Positions 47,819-56,909 of a stretch of 64,000 bases of DNA are shown piece after piece. The position numbers and the translations under genes are program-made. Source of the stretch: a virus; IMG/VR virus record IMGVR_UViG_3300043411_000610, positions 1 through 64,000 of that record; one strand, given 5' to 3'. The notes below the pieces were generated by a model, which ran no database searches, was not told the DNA's origin, and saw only the letters and a program-made list of their open reading frames with translations. Positions within the stretch are counted from its first letter, which is position 1; every line of letters starts with the position of its first letter.

Positions 47819-48207
47819 TGTGCAGGGACTAATTCTGGTTTCTTTATCTTAGTTTTTTTAGGTTTAGCCGTTTTAATCGGATTTCCTATTTTCTCTTTCA
47901 CCTCTTCTTTGGGTTGGTCTAAAAGCGGTGCAAATCTGAGGATACTGAATGCCGCTTCTAGTGTTTTACCCATAGGAATCGGGTTTTTAAGTTCTTCCAA
48001 CAGAATTGCAGGGATCAGTGTGCCTTTAAAATTGAATGGATTTTTACCCGTCGGATCTTTAATAATTTCATCTGTTGTTTGTCCATTATATATTTCTCGA
48101 ATCGTGTATATACGACCTTTGACTGGAAACTGTTCCATGACAGCCCGTGCCCATGATGGCCAGTCATCATCTTTGATGCAAATTACCTTGGTTCCTCGTT
48201 CGATCAC
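47815..48207 (-). CDS. conserved phage protein with SH3-like start
   Basis: 130 residues. V-K-G-R-I-Y-T-I-R-E-I near 28-38 and I-P-A-I-L-L-E-E-L mark an uncharacterised phage family. The C-terminus is Lys/Pro-rich and probably disordered. Confidence 0.6.
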   Translation of the reverse strand: MIERGTKVICIKDDDWPSWARAVMEQFPVKGRIYTIREIYNGQTTDEIIKDPTGKNPFNFKGTLIPAILLEELKNPIPMGKTLEAAFSILRFAPLLDQPKEEVKEKIGNPIKTAKPKKTKIKKPELVPAQ

Positions 48208-48524
48208 TATACTTCTCCTCTGATGTTAAAATTGGTGTTCATAATGTGTGAGTTAACAAGCAACTCTTCAGTATTGGCATGACAATATTCTTCTTCTAAT
48301 TCAAATCGGTCAGTTGCTTCCGTATAATTTGTATGTTTATCAGGTTTCATCCATTTAATAAACACATACACAATTTCAGTATTAAGCGTGTTAGGGTTTT
48401 GCCAATGATTAGGGCTGGTCAGATATGCGCGAATTTTAATTTCACTGATGGGTGCATAATGAATTTGTCCATCTTTAATGAAATAAACTCTATCACCTAC
48501 ATTATATCTTGTTTGGATTTTCAT
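48207..48524 (-). CDS. hypothetical protein
   Basis: 105 residues, beta-rich, begins Y-N-V-G-D-R-V-Y-F-I-K-D-G like an SH3-type barrel. Shares one base with the next gene. No function assigned. Confidence 0.6.
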   Translation of the reverse strand: MKIQTRYNVGDRVYFIKDGQIHYAPISEIKIRAYLTSPNHWQNPNTLNTEIVYVFIKWMKPDKHTNYTEATDRFELEEEYCHANTEELLVNSHIMNTNFNIRGEV

Positions 48525-48525
48525 A

Positions 48526-48867
48526 TTAGCCTAGTTGTTGTTTTGTTTCCCGAATTTTGGCACGGATAGTCGAACGAATATCTTCTCGCAATTCTTGGTT
48601 GGACATGATAGATTTAATATCAGTCCCGATTTCAGTTGCCATTGAATTCATGATGTGATCTGCCATTTTTTGTTCAACCTGTGATTTTACGATTTGTATA
48701 ACTTGATTCATATCAACCTGACTGTGCATGGTTTTTAGCCATGTAGAATCTAAGTTGATACGTGCATTGTAATCTAGCTTTAGCCATTCACCCTTACGAA
48801 TAAAATCAATTACCGTATGTTGAATTGACTGTGCTAGTTGTTGTTCAAAATTTAAGTCTGCTTTCAT
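48526..48867 (-). CDS. hypothetical helical protein
   Basis: 113 residues, helical, charged. Leaderless start from its own promoter. No family recognised. Confidence 0.6.
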   Translation of the reverse strand: MKADLNFEQQLAQSIQHTVIDFIRKGEWLKLDYNARINLDSTWLKTMHSQVDMNQVIQIVKSQVEQKMADHIMNSMATEIGTDIKSIMSNQELREDIRSTIRAKIRETKQQLG

Positions 48868-48872
48868 GTTTC

Positions 48873-48900
48873 AATATAGGTTGAATTTCAACTATGTCAA
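48873..48900 (-). promoter_or_regulatory. sigma70-like promoter, leaderless geometry
   Basis: Minus strand TTGACA (48895-48900), 16-bp spacer, TATATT (48873-48878), 5 nt to the ATG at 48867. Confidence 0.82.
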
Positions 48901-49166
48901 GGATGATTTAACGGATTCATATAATCATCAATTTCTTTTTGTGACATTTTAAACTCGTATGAAATTCCTCCTTCGCCCTTATTAGTATATTTTACATATT
49001 TCGGTTCACAAGAAATGCGCCTGTTTTTTCCGTGTTGATCTATTAAGTATCCTGCTACAAATGGATTTCTAGACCACATACCATCATCTTCTGAAGTTAC
49101 GATAAAAACACTACCTTTTTTGAATGGATAACAGTCTTCGATTAATTCAACTTTTTGATTAATCAT
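48897..49166 (-). CDS. hypothetical protein
   Basis: 89 residues, beta-rich (V-E-L-I-E-D-C-Y-P-F-K-K-G-S-V-F). ATGA overlap with NrdB and probably co-transcribed with it. No family recognised. Confidence 0.6.
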   Translation of the reverse strand: MINQKVELIEDCYPFKKGSVFIVTSEDDGMWSRNPFVAGYLIDQHGKNRRISCEPKYVKYTNKGEGGISYEFKMSQKEIDDYMNPLNHP

Positions 49167-50227
49167 AGCGTAAATCCTGAAAATTTGTTTAGATCAATGG
49201 ATGTATCACGGCTACCTTTGATGTAATCTGTTAGAGGCTTTTCTTGGGGAAGATCATGTGTTTTGCCCGCATCCAGATATGAATCTAACCATCCACCAAT
49301 AGGATTATGTTTAATATCATAGATTTTTTTATATCCCAAAGATTGTAGCCTATTGTTTGCAATCCATTCAATATAACCACCTAATGTATTAGGATTCAAA
49401 CCCAAAAGTCCACCTTCTGAAAAAATATAGTCCGCCCATTTTTTTTCATTGTCTACGGCTAGACCGTATGCATCATAAATGCGCTGTTCGTTTTCGCGAA
49501 TGATGTGTGTAAAGCCCTCATCTTCTCGCTCTTTCCAGTTTTTGATAACATTCTGTGTGATCCCTATATGATCAGCTTCATCTCGTTTGATTAGTTTGAT
49601 GATATCAGCATTGCCAGTCATTTTTCCTTTATAGCCGAAAAAGAAAGAACATGCAAATGACACGTAGAAAATAACACCTTCCATGATCTGCATATGTAAC
49701 ATAGAGTTGAATAAATCCTGTTTCCTGTCGCCTGTATCATTATTGAGAAGTTTGTCGAATGACGATTTAATTTCTGTCATACGTTCTTGTAAATGAATAT
49801 CTTGAGACATATCTTCGAAGAATTTGTGTGGATCACGGCGAAGATTTTCCAAAATCCAATTATATGAATCACTATGAATGCTTTCTTCAAAAAAGCTCCA
49901 GGTGTTCAAACAATAGGATAATTCATTCAATGAACAGTGCTTTTTCATTTCGTCAATAGACCGGGAAAGGAAAGAATCTCCTGCTGTTTGAAATGATAGA
50001 TTTTTTTCAAAAATGAATCGCTCTTCTTTTGTCAATTGTTCATAATCTTTTCGATCATTCACCAATGGAATTTCATCTGGTTGCCAATACTGACCTCTCT
50101 GTTTTTTGAAAAGGTCCACAAATTTGGGATATTTTACATCTGTAAGATTCAGAATACCTAGAGGTTCACCAAAGAACATGGGTTGTTCACTATTGATGCG
50201 CTTATTAAAGTTTAATACTGTTTTCAT
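49163..50227 (-). CDS. nrdB: ribonucleotide reductase class Ia, small subunit
   Basis: 354 residues. Di-iron ligands sit in the usual helices: F-I-F-E-K-N, E-E-S-I-H-S-D-S-Y, E-G-V-I-F-Y and R-D-E-A-D-H-I. F-F-F-G-Y near the radical site. It generates the tyrosyl radical that NrdA uses to reduce ribonucleotides for phage DNA synthesis. Eight nt downstream of nrdA. Confidence 0.95.
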   Translation of the reverse strand: MKTVLNFNKRINSEQPMFFGEPLGILNLTDVKYPKFVDLFKKQRGQYWQPDEIPLVNDRKDYEQLTKEERFIFEKNLSFQTAGDSFLSRSIDEMKKHCSLNELSYCLNTWSFFEESIHSDSYNWILENLRRDPHKFFEDMSQDIHLQERMTEIKSSFDKLLNNDTGDRKQDLFNSMLHMQIMEGVIFYVSFACSFFFGYKGKMTGNADIIKLIKRDEADHIGITQNVIKNWKEREDEGFTHIIRENEQRIYDAYGLAVDNEKKWADYIFSEGGLLGLNPNTLGGYIEWIANNRLQSLGYKKIYDIKHNPIGGWLDSYLDAGKTHDLPQEKPLTDYIKGSRDTSIDLNKFSGFTL

Positions 50228-50235
50228 ATTTTATT

Positions 50236-52527
50236 TTAGAGTGTGCAGCCACCTCCGATAGAGCAGGTTGCATATCGGTCTTCTGATTCTTTTTCTGTTT
50301 CTACAGTGTCGTCTTTGGCTCCCTTGGTTTTTGCATAATATATAGAAGGAACACCCAACTTATATGATAGTAAAATATCTCCAATAACTACAGAATCTGG
50401 TAGTTTTTTATCAGGATATTTGTTGAAATCATAATAATGATTCATAGAAACACTCATATCAGTGAATTTTATCATCAATGAATATAGTTCAATGATGTGT
50501 CTATTATCAAAGGTGAAAGCATATGTATATCGAGGTTTCCATTTGGCAATGTTTGGGACCAATACAGGTAGACGGTTAGACTTGGATGATTTATAGACCA
50601 GTGGCTCCATAGGAGGTTCCACCCCATTAGTAGAACATTGAATAATTGAGCTACTGTCGCACGGCATCAGGCATGATAGCGTGTTGTTTCGCATACCATG
50701 AGTCACAATTTCGGTTCGTAACCATTCCCAATCAAGATTCAGTTTATTTGGATAAACTGAATCCACATCTTTTTTATAAGTGTCAATTGGGAGAATACCC
50801 TTACTATATTTTGTTTTATCAAAATATTCACATTTACCCTTTTCTTTGGCCAGATTAACACTTGCTTTAATTAGGTTAAATTGAATTTTCTCAAATAAAT
50901 CATGGGTTAGTTGTCTAGCAGAATCTTCAATAAACGAAGAATTGTTTTTTGCCAACCATGCGGCATAATTAGTCACTCCCACACCAATGCTGCGATTTTT
51001 CTGTGCAAAGTTTTTAGCAGATTCATTAAAATAATCCTGAACATCAATAAGTTCATCGAGACCTCGAACGACCAAATCACATGCTTCTTCAATTTCTTCA
51101 TCAGAATTAAGATTTAGAACATTTAGTGCCGATAACACACATACACCAATCAATCCATCTGAACCATCAATCCTCTGCATTGGTTCCAATAAGTGTAGAA
51201 CCTCTACGCAGAGGTTAGTAAAATTTACTATACCATCCCATGAACTATGATTAGTAGCATGGTCCACAAATAACATATAAAGCCTTCCAGTCTCAATTCG
51301 TTCTTTTACAAAAAGGCTCATCAGACTAGATGCTGTAATAACTTTCTTTTTGATTCCTTTTTTCTTTTCGTATTTTACATATAAATCATCGAATTCTGAT
51401 GATCCAAATGCATCATATAGTTCAGTCGTTTCGTTTGGATCAAATAGCGTAATATTTTCGTTTTTCAGGAATCGTTCAAAAAACAGTTTAGAAGATGCAA
51501 CCACATAATCTAGTTGACGAACACGATTACTATCGGTCCCCCCATTATTTTTCAATTGAATGAAATCTTCGATTTCATAATGGAAGAAATGACAGGTGAT
51601 GGTTCCGCCACCACCTCTGGTTCCTTGACTAGCTGCCTTCACATTACTTTCAATACATTTTATCCATGGTATAATTCCCAGATGTGGAATAGTTCCGTTG
51701 CGAACAGACGACCCGATAGAACGAACACGACTCATATTGACACCAATACCGTAAGAATTACACGTCGCCATTCCTACACTTGTAAGCATGGCATAAAGAC
51801 TCTCCTTAGTGTCTGCGGTATCAATTAAGCAGCAAGAGCTATAACTGTTTGTGAGTCCTCTACAATTAGCTTGCAGAGGTGTAGGCGAACTAACCTTATG
51901 TTTGGTGTTGAAGTCAAAGAATTTTTTGATATATTTCAGACGCTTAGAACCTTCATAGTTCTGGAAGAGACGCATACCCATTAATGCATATGCAAAGGAC
52001 GGAGTTTCAAACAATTCACCTGTGATTTTATTTTTGGCCAGATATTTATCCACTAATTGTTGGAGGCCCGCATAGACGAAATTATAATCCCTATCATGGT
52101 TAATAAATTCATCAATTTTATTGATTTCTTTTTCAGTATAATTTTCTAAAAAGGCTGGGGTATAGACCTTATTATCAATATTTTTACGAATAATATCAAT
52201 TAGTTTTGGTGGGTTTTTTCCGCCCCAAACATCTTTTCTAATTTTGGTATTCAACAATCGAGCAGCCACAATTTGATAGTCTGGCTTAGCCTCACTTATG
52301 AGATTGACCGCACTATCAATTAGGCAGTCGTGTATTTCTTTGGTTGTTATGTTATTCTTAAAGAATAATTTAGCATTGATTTCAATGGTGCTCGGTTCTA
52401 CGTCCTTCAATCCTTCACATGCCCATTCAACCATTTTGTTGATTTTTGATAAATCTAATTTCTCTATTGTTCCATCCCGTTTTTTTACTGTTATTTCCAT
52501 AAAGTTTTTGCTCACCATGTCCGCCAT
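50236..52527 (-). CDS. nrdA: ribonucleotide reductase class Ia, large subunit
   Basis: 763 residues. ATP-cone at about 12-100, then the catalytic barrel with N-S-Y-S-S-C-C near 229-235, the N-L-C-V-E triad, and N-T-L-S-C-L-M-P. The tail ends C-S-I-G-G-G-C-T-L with the redox Cys pair. It reduces NDPs to dNDPs. All key Cys are present; no intein or intron seen. A TAAATA element lies 14 nt upstream. Confidence 0.96.
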   Translation of the reverse strand: MADMVSKNFMEITVKKRDGTIEKLDLSKINKMVEWACEGLKDVEPSTIEINAKLFFKNNITTKEIHDCLIDSAVNLISEAKPDYQIVAARLLNTKIRKDVWGGKNPPKLIDIIRKNIDNKVYTPAFLENYTEKEINKIDEFINHDRDYNFVYAGLQQLVDKYLAKNKITGELFETPSFAYALMGMRLFQNYEGSKRLKYIKKFFDFNTKHKVSSPTPLQANCRGLTNSYSSCCLIDTADTKESLYAMLTSVGMATCNSYGIGVNMSRVRSIGSSVRNGTIPHLGIIPWIKCIESNVKAASQGTRGGGGTITCHFFHYEIEDFIQLKNNGGTDSNRVRQLDYVVASSKLFFERFLKNENITLFDPNETTELYDAFGSSEFDDLYVKYEKKKGIKKKVITASSLMSLFVKERIETGRLYMLFVDHATNHSSWDGIVNFTNLCVEVLHLLEPMQRIDGSDGLIGVCVLSALNVLNLNSDEEIEEACDLVVRGLDELIDVQDYFNESAKNFAQKNRSIGVGVTNYAAWLAKNNSSFIEDSARQLTHDLFEKIQFNLIKASVNLAKEKGKCEYFDKTKYSKGILPIDTYKKDVDSVYPNKLNLDWEWLRTEIVTHGMRNNTLSCLMPCDSSSIIQCSTNGVEPPMEPLVYKSSKSNRLPVLVPNIAKWKPRYTYAFTFDNRHIIELYSLMIKFTDMSVSMNHYYDFNKYPDKKLPDSVVIGDILLSYKLGVPSIYYAKTKGAKDDTVETEKESEDRYATCSIGGGCTL

Positions 52528-52576
52528 ATTTGGTTTGTTTATTTAGTCTGAACCATACCAGTTGACAACCTGCATT

Positions 52577-53194
52577 TCAAGAATTTTCCCATTCTTTTAA
52601 TCCCCATTTTTCAATCATTTTTAGCCCCTGTTCAACACTCAGATTTATCCACAGAAAATAATCTGGAGTGTTTCCAATTGTGGATAATCCGGTTTCAAAA
52701 TAATCGGGTTCACCATAACCTGCACGATAGATAAAAGTGTAATGAGATTTAATTTTAAGACCGAGTTCTAATACTTCTTTAGGAGTCTTATCAGTCGGTT
52801 GTCTAGCAAATGATTTTTTACAATCTAATTCATCAGTCCATACATGATCTGCGACCGTCATGCACTCTTCTAAAAATTCCTTTTTATTTTCAGGGAATAT
52901 GAAAAATGTATTAGGTTTAAAAAATTTCATACCAGCTTTCATCAGATCTAAAATTAATTGTGCTTGTGATACATTGGCAAAACAATCATCCAATTCTTTG
53001 ATATAGTCTTCTAATGTCATGGCATTGTTTTTTTGTAAAATTTTAAAACCCATTTGATGGTATACTTTGTAACCTTCTTTAATGAAATATTCAAGTAGAT
53101 GGTTGTTCATTTTTCGAAAACATATTTTCACATGTTTTCCATCTGTCCAAATCTGTGATTCGTCTAATCCAAATACTTTTTCAAATTTATTCAT
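52577..53194 (-). CDS. hypothetical protein
   Basis: 205 residues, alpha/beta, with Trp-rich ends. ATGA overlap with the upstream gene. No family recognised. Confidence 0.6.
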   Translation of the reverse strand: MNKFEKVFGLDESQIWTDGKHVKICFRKMNNHLLEYFIKEGYKVYHQMGFKILQKNNAMTLEDYIKELDDCFANVSQAQLILDLMKAGMKFFKPNTFFIFPENKKEFLEECMTVADHVWTDELDCKKSFARQPTDKTPKEVLELGLKIKSHYTFIYRAGYGEPDYFETGLSTIGNTPDYFLWINLSVEQGLKMIEKWGLKEWENS

Positions 53195-53712
53195 GGTTTA
53201 TATAGATGTTTACTGTAGAGAGTCCAATCACTAACCAATCGTGTTTTGGTGTCTTTGAGCTTAGTGTTTTTGAATGCTTCTTCTAGTGTAGCACATTCAT
53301 AATTGGCATATTCCATCAATCGAGTTTTGAGATTGAACATTTCGAATGTGATGTTATATACATCACCATCAATATGTGTCCAATCTTTCCATTTAGGTTT
53401 TTTACCAAACATTTCTTCTCGTTGTTTCATATGACGTAAATCTGCTCGGAGATTCATATGCCATATCTTAGGACTTTGAATGTGATATAGTTGGTCATCA
53501 TCTGGAACATCACGATTACTAAGAGACTTTGATTTTTTATCATAGATATTATCACATCTATAACATTTATATTTGTTTACAAATATAATAGCATCATCCA
53601 ATTCGTATTCTGAAAATTTACGTGTGCAGGTATAGCCTCCAATTTCACCTCGATTAATACCTTTTGCACTAACTAAACGATATTCAACTTGATAATAAAT
53701 TCTATTTTTCAT
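53191..53712 (-). CDS. hypothetical protein
   Basis: 173 residues from the ATG at 53712, which avoids overlap with the upstream gene; in-frame ATGs at 53745 and 53793 overlap it. A C-Y-R-C-D pair near 50 may bind metal. No family recognised. Confidence 0.55.
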   Translation of the reverse strand: MKNRIYYQVEYRLVSAKGINRGEIGGYTCTRKFSEYELDDAIIFVNKYKCYRCDNIYDKKSKSLSNRDVPDDDQLYHIQSPKIWHMNLRADLRHMKQREEMFGKKPKWKDWTHIDGDVYNITFEMFNLKTRLMEYANYECATLEEAFKNTKLKDTKTRLVSDWTLYSKHLYKP

Positions 53713-53722
53713 ATGGATTGGG

Positions 53723-54397
53723 CTACGTATTTTTATATTTTTCATTAAACCGGTTTTTAGGAAGCGCCTCCATTTGGGCATCCCATTTATCATATTCCTT
53801 CATCTTTTCAATCAAAGGAAATTGTGGTTGCATATTACGTTTTTTACATACCCATTTGGTCGATCCATATATAGGATCGTCATCGTGCATTTCAAACAGT
53901 TCGGGTAATTCGCTGGACTTCACCGGTTCTGCATCCGCGCCTCCCCATGCAAACACGTCACTACAATTTACATATAAAGTAATGGTTTCTAAAAAATTTT
54001 GATCCCAACCGACGAACAATACTTGTTCATCTAACAGCTTGGCAACCATGTTTCCGCAATCACTGTTACTCATGTAATTATATGCAGATACCAGATTTTC
54101 AGGTTCAAAGTGACAAAAATCAATTTGAATAGAATTCTGATAAAATATTGAAATGACTGAACTATTATGGTGTATCTGATCATCAGATACACCAAAGTGT
54201 GATGACAGTTCTTCATCAGTTAATAAAGGAAAATCTAACAGACAATCTATATCACCGTGACTAGTTTTTTTAATAAAACATTCGGGAATAATAGAATATC
54301 TGTTCAATTTTTTCGCCAATGTATTACAAACATGTGAACATGTTCTATAGTAGGTTTCATTGTCCATTTTAGGTGCAGAAAATAACTGGCCTCCCAT
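53723..54397 (-). CDS. possible nucleotidyltransferase-fold protein
   Basis: 224 residues from the ATG at 54397 (a longer frame to 54463 overlaps the upstream gene). S-H-G-D-I-D-C-L-L-D-F and, later, I-Q-I-D-F-C resemble the catalytic G-x-D-x-D and third Asp of pol-beta-type nucleotidyltransferases. Substrate unknown; family assignment tentative. Confidence 0.5.
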   Translation of the reverse strand: MGGQLFSAPKMDNETYYRTCSHVCNTLAKKLNRYSIIPECFIKKTSHGDIDCLLDFPLLTDEELSSHFGVSDDQIHHNSSVISIFYQNSIQIDFCHFEPENLVSAYNYMSNSDCGNMVAKLLDEQVLFVGWDQNFLETITLYVNCSDVFAWGGADAEPVKSSELPELFEMHDDDPIYGSTKWVCKKRNMQPQFPLIEKMKEYDKWDAQMEALPKNRFNEKYKNT

Positions 54398-54401
54398 ATA
54401 A

Positions 54402-54683
54402 TTATGCCGATCTCCAAATTTTAATTTTAGTATCCTTTGCTTTAAGTAACTCACTTCTATCACCTTCGATTTTGAATGGTAAACTTAATCTAACATTTTT
54501 TGGATTCCGATGTTGAATTCTACGATGTTCCATTGCTTCTTTCTTAGTTTTGAATACCCACATATAACCTATACCGGGATCACCCGATGACCATGCATGA
54601 CCATTATCTAAATCCCACATGATCCATGCTCTACGCCATCCACAAGAGACATATTGGGTTGCAGGTGTTTTAGGATTTTTCAT
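54402..54683 (-). CDS. small hypothetical protein
   Basis: 93 residues, Trp- and Lys-rich. Expressed from a TTGACA/TATTGT promoter about 40 nt upstream. No family recognised. Confidence 0.55.
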   Translation of the reverse strand: MKNPKTPATQYVSCGWRRAWIMWDLDNGHAWSSGDPGIGYMWVFKTKKEAMEHRRIQHRNPKNVRLSLPFKIEGDRSELLKAKDTKIKIWRSA

Positions 54684-54720
54684 CGAGTTTATCTAAAATG
54701 TTTTTCGTTATGCATACATT

Positions 54721-54748
54721 ACAATATCAATGATCTTCAATTTGTCAA
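54721..54748 (-). promoter_or_regulatory. sigma70-like promoter
   Basis: Minus strand TTGACA (54743-54748), 16-bp spacer, TATTGT (54721-54726). The leader to the ATG at 54683 is about 30 nt, one of the few leadered units. Confidence 0.6.
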
Positions 54749-54895
54749 CCGCCAATTTTTATAAAGTCTTAAAATTTGATCTTGTTCTGAATGAGTAAGC
54801 CATTTCTTGAGCCATTTTCTTTGCTTGGAATACTTCTCAAGAAGTTTTAATTTTTCAAAAACGGATGGATGTGGATTAATCAGATTATGTTTCAA
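54737..54895 (-). CDS. small basic protein (TTG start), tentative
   Basis: 52 residues from a TTG at 54895 that overlaps the ThyX end. Helical and basic: K-L-K-L-L-E-K-Y-S-K-Q-R-K-W-L-K-K-W. The amino acid pattern looks coding, but the start is weak. Confidence 0.4.
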   Translation of the reverse strand: MKHNLINPHPSVFEKLKLLEKYSKQRKWLKKWLTHSEQDQILRLYKNWRLTN

Positions 54896-55604
54896 TCAAT
54901 TGAAACTTGAATTTATTATATGCTTCCATTGTCCAAGGAAAGAGTTCATTTAGAATATCTTTAATGGCTTTGCCATACTCTTGAATTTCCGCTTGTGCAT
55001 GGGAATCATCACGAAGAGATATGAAATGCAGTAGATTTTTTAAATCCCAACATGCATATATTTCAGTATAGATGTTGATAGGTAGCACCATGCGGGCCAT
55101 TTCTCTAGCAATACCAGATTCCAACATAGACGAATATACTGAATAACAATTAGCACAATAATCTTTGAAGAGTTCGGAAACATCTTCATGACCACTGTTT
55201 AAGCATCCATTAAATTCCATTGATGGCCACCAATTTTCATCTGCTATACTATTTTGTTTATTCTTCGTATCTTGTTTTCTCCAAATTGTAGGAATATAAA
55301 ATTCATTTGGAAGTTCTGTATATCTGGCAGAAACTTCATTCAAATTTTGCATTCTATGTCTCACATATTGCCTCATGATAAAAATAGGCATTTTAATATT
55401 GAGTGTCAATTTACACATTTCAAACGGTGATGTGTGTTTATTTTTCCACAGATATGCTAATAGCTTTTTATCTGCATCATCACCTTTTGATGGTGATTTA
55501 TAACTAATCCTTGCAGCTTCAAGAATGCGCTTATCATTACCCATCCAGTCAATTAAACGGACAAAGCCGTGATCCAATACCTGTTTTGTATATCCTTTTT
55601 CCAT
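54885..55604 (-). CDS. thyX: flavin-dependent thymidylate synthase
   Basis: 239 residues from the ATG at 55604 (the frame extends to 55634). The ThyX signature R-H-R-x7-S-x-R at 82-94, R-H-R-M-Q-N-L-N-E-V-S-A-R-Y, is complete. It methylates dUMP to dTMP with FAD, NADPH and methylene-tetrahydrofolate. Works with NrdAB for phage dNTP supply. Confidence 0.95.
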   Translation of the reverse strand: MEKGYTKQVLDHGFVRLIDWMGNDKRILEAARISYKSPSKGDDADKKLLAYLWKNKHTSPFEMCKLTLNIKMPIFIMRQYVRHRMQNLNEVSARYTELPNEFYIPTIWRKQDTKNKQNSIADENWWPSMEFNGCLNSGHEDVSELFKDYCANCYSVYSSMLESGIAREMARMVLPINIYTEIYACWDLKNLLHFISLRDDSHAQAEIQEYGKAIKDILNELFPWTMEAYNKFKFQLIET

Positions 55605-55667
55605 ATTATTCTTTATTTTTATCGTTAATTGCATGAATACAATTGTGGAAGTTCATGTGATCTACCA

Positions 55668-56090
55668 TTATTTTAATTTATATGACAAAATTCTTTGTGA
55701 TGCACGAAGAACTGGGTTCTTACATGTCACAATATTCGGAAAATCCACCATAATAGGACATTTTTTAGACCGCAATCTAACCCAAAACACTTGTTCACCA
55801 GTTTCGATCTTAATTTTTGTCCAATATCTAAGAATATCTTTAATTAGATTTGATCCTTCCGCAAGTCTTCCAGGCTTAATTTTGTCCCATTTGGGTGTCG
55901 AATAGTCCCGGAGACTCAACTCATCGTCACCAAAAACTAAAACATTCTTATCAGACCATTCGGGGTCTTTATAATGACCACCATATGCCAATATATTACC
56001 ATCCTTATCCCTTTTCAGGATCGCATATAGTGGTTGATTATAATATCTATTTCCGTTTTTCAAAGGTTTATATTGTTTAAAGGTTGGCAC
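55668..56090 (-). CDS. hypothetical protein
   Basis: 140 residues if the GTG at 56090 is used; an in-frame ATG at 56141 gives 157. The upstream part coincides with a tRNA-like hairpin, which favours the shorter form. Y-A-I-L-K-R-D-K-D-G-N-I near the start. No family recognised. Confidence 0.5.
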   Translation of the reverse strand: MPTFKQYKPLKNGNRYYNQPLYAILKRDKDGNILAYGGHYKDPEWSDKNVLVFGDDELSLRDYSTPKWDKIKPGRLAEGSNLIKDILRYWTKIKIETGEQVFWVRLRSKKCPIMVDFPNIVTCKNPVLRASQRILSYKLK

Positions 56091-56131
56091 CCGTCGGAGG
56101 ATTTGCACCTCCGAAAACAAAGAGAACGAAC
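56085..56131 (-). ncRNA. tRNA-like acceptor/T-arm minihelix
   Basis: On the minus strand GTTCGTT pairs (with wobbles) with GACGGGT, next to a perfect T-arm GGAGG/CCTCC with loop TGCAAAT, and G-CCA follows. There is no room for D- and anticodon arms. The T-loop is the same variant used by the tRNA array. Confidence 0.45.
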
Positions 56132-56141
56132 TATCTTCCAT

Positions 56142-56339
56142 GTTGTAAAATCCTTTCAGTCTGACCTGAGTTAGATTCCCCTATTCACACTTATTTTTAT
56201 TCTTCAAAAACTTATTATGCATGATTTTCAGAAATCACCCACTTTTACATTTTTTGGCATCTCTAACCGGACTTTCGACATCCAATTCCTTACCCAAGGT
56301 TGTTGAGCCACTAGCCGGGTATATTTTACGTTACGTCAT
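56142..56339 (-). other. 198-nt intergenic region with tRNA-like pieces
   Basis: No ORF seen. On the minus strand a T-arm-like GGAT/GTCC with loop GTCGAAA (56270-56284) and a downstream GCCA (56255-56258) recall a tRNA 3' part. ACCC/GGGT brackets GGCT-rich sequence near 56290-56325. No cloverleaf could be built. Confidence 0.4.
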
Positions 56340-56909
56340 TTAAATCTGTTTGTCAAGTAATTTGTTTAATTGTTCGTTCGCCATCTGTAAGCCTACAAAA
56401 TGAGAGAGTGCCCTGATATTGATTGCCTTACCGGCTTCATAGCAACCATGAGCAAATTCTGGATCGCCTGTTTCATCACAGATGTGTTCAACTAAACGAT
56501 ATTCAGGACATTCATCTAGATAATCAGTCCAATCTTCAGGTAAATCATCACCACCATAATCAGCAATCCATTCAGCCGCATGTTCGCCAATCCATTCATA
56601 TAATTTGGTATAACCATCAATATTATGTGCTTTTCCACAATAATATTCCCAATTATTGTCCGTAAATCCTAAAACTGAAATTGGTCGATAAAAATTATAA
56701 ATCTGTTCGCCTAGATCGCCATAAACCATGAGGCATCCACCAGAAGTTACATAGTGTATATAGAAATTAGAATCTCCTGGTGCTGCCCATTTGAGTCTTT
56801 CAATCTTAGATTTACCTTCACCAAAGACTTCATAGGTCGCAACATGGTCTTTAAACCAACGTTCTCGAATTTCGGTGATTCGTTTTTCTATAAATTCTTG
56901 TTTAGTCAT
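56340..56909 (-). CDS. conserved phage hypothetical protein
   Basis: 189 residues, acidic, with W-I-G-E-H-A-A-E-W-I-A-D-Y-G-G-D and several Cys. I recall similar proteins from phages but no function. ATGA overlap with Thg1. Confidence 0.6.
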   Translation of the reverse strand: MTKQEFIEKRITEIRERWFKDHVATYEVFGEGKSKIERLKWAAPGDSNFYIHYVTSGGCLMVYGDLGEQIYNFYRPISVLGFTDNNWEYYCGKAHNIDGYTKLYEWIGEHAAEWIADYGGDDLPEDWTDYLDECPEYRLVEHICDETGDPEFAHGCYEAGKAINIRALSHFVGLQMANEQLNKLLDKQI

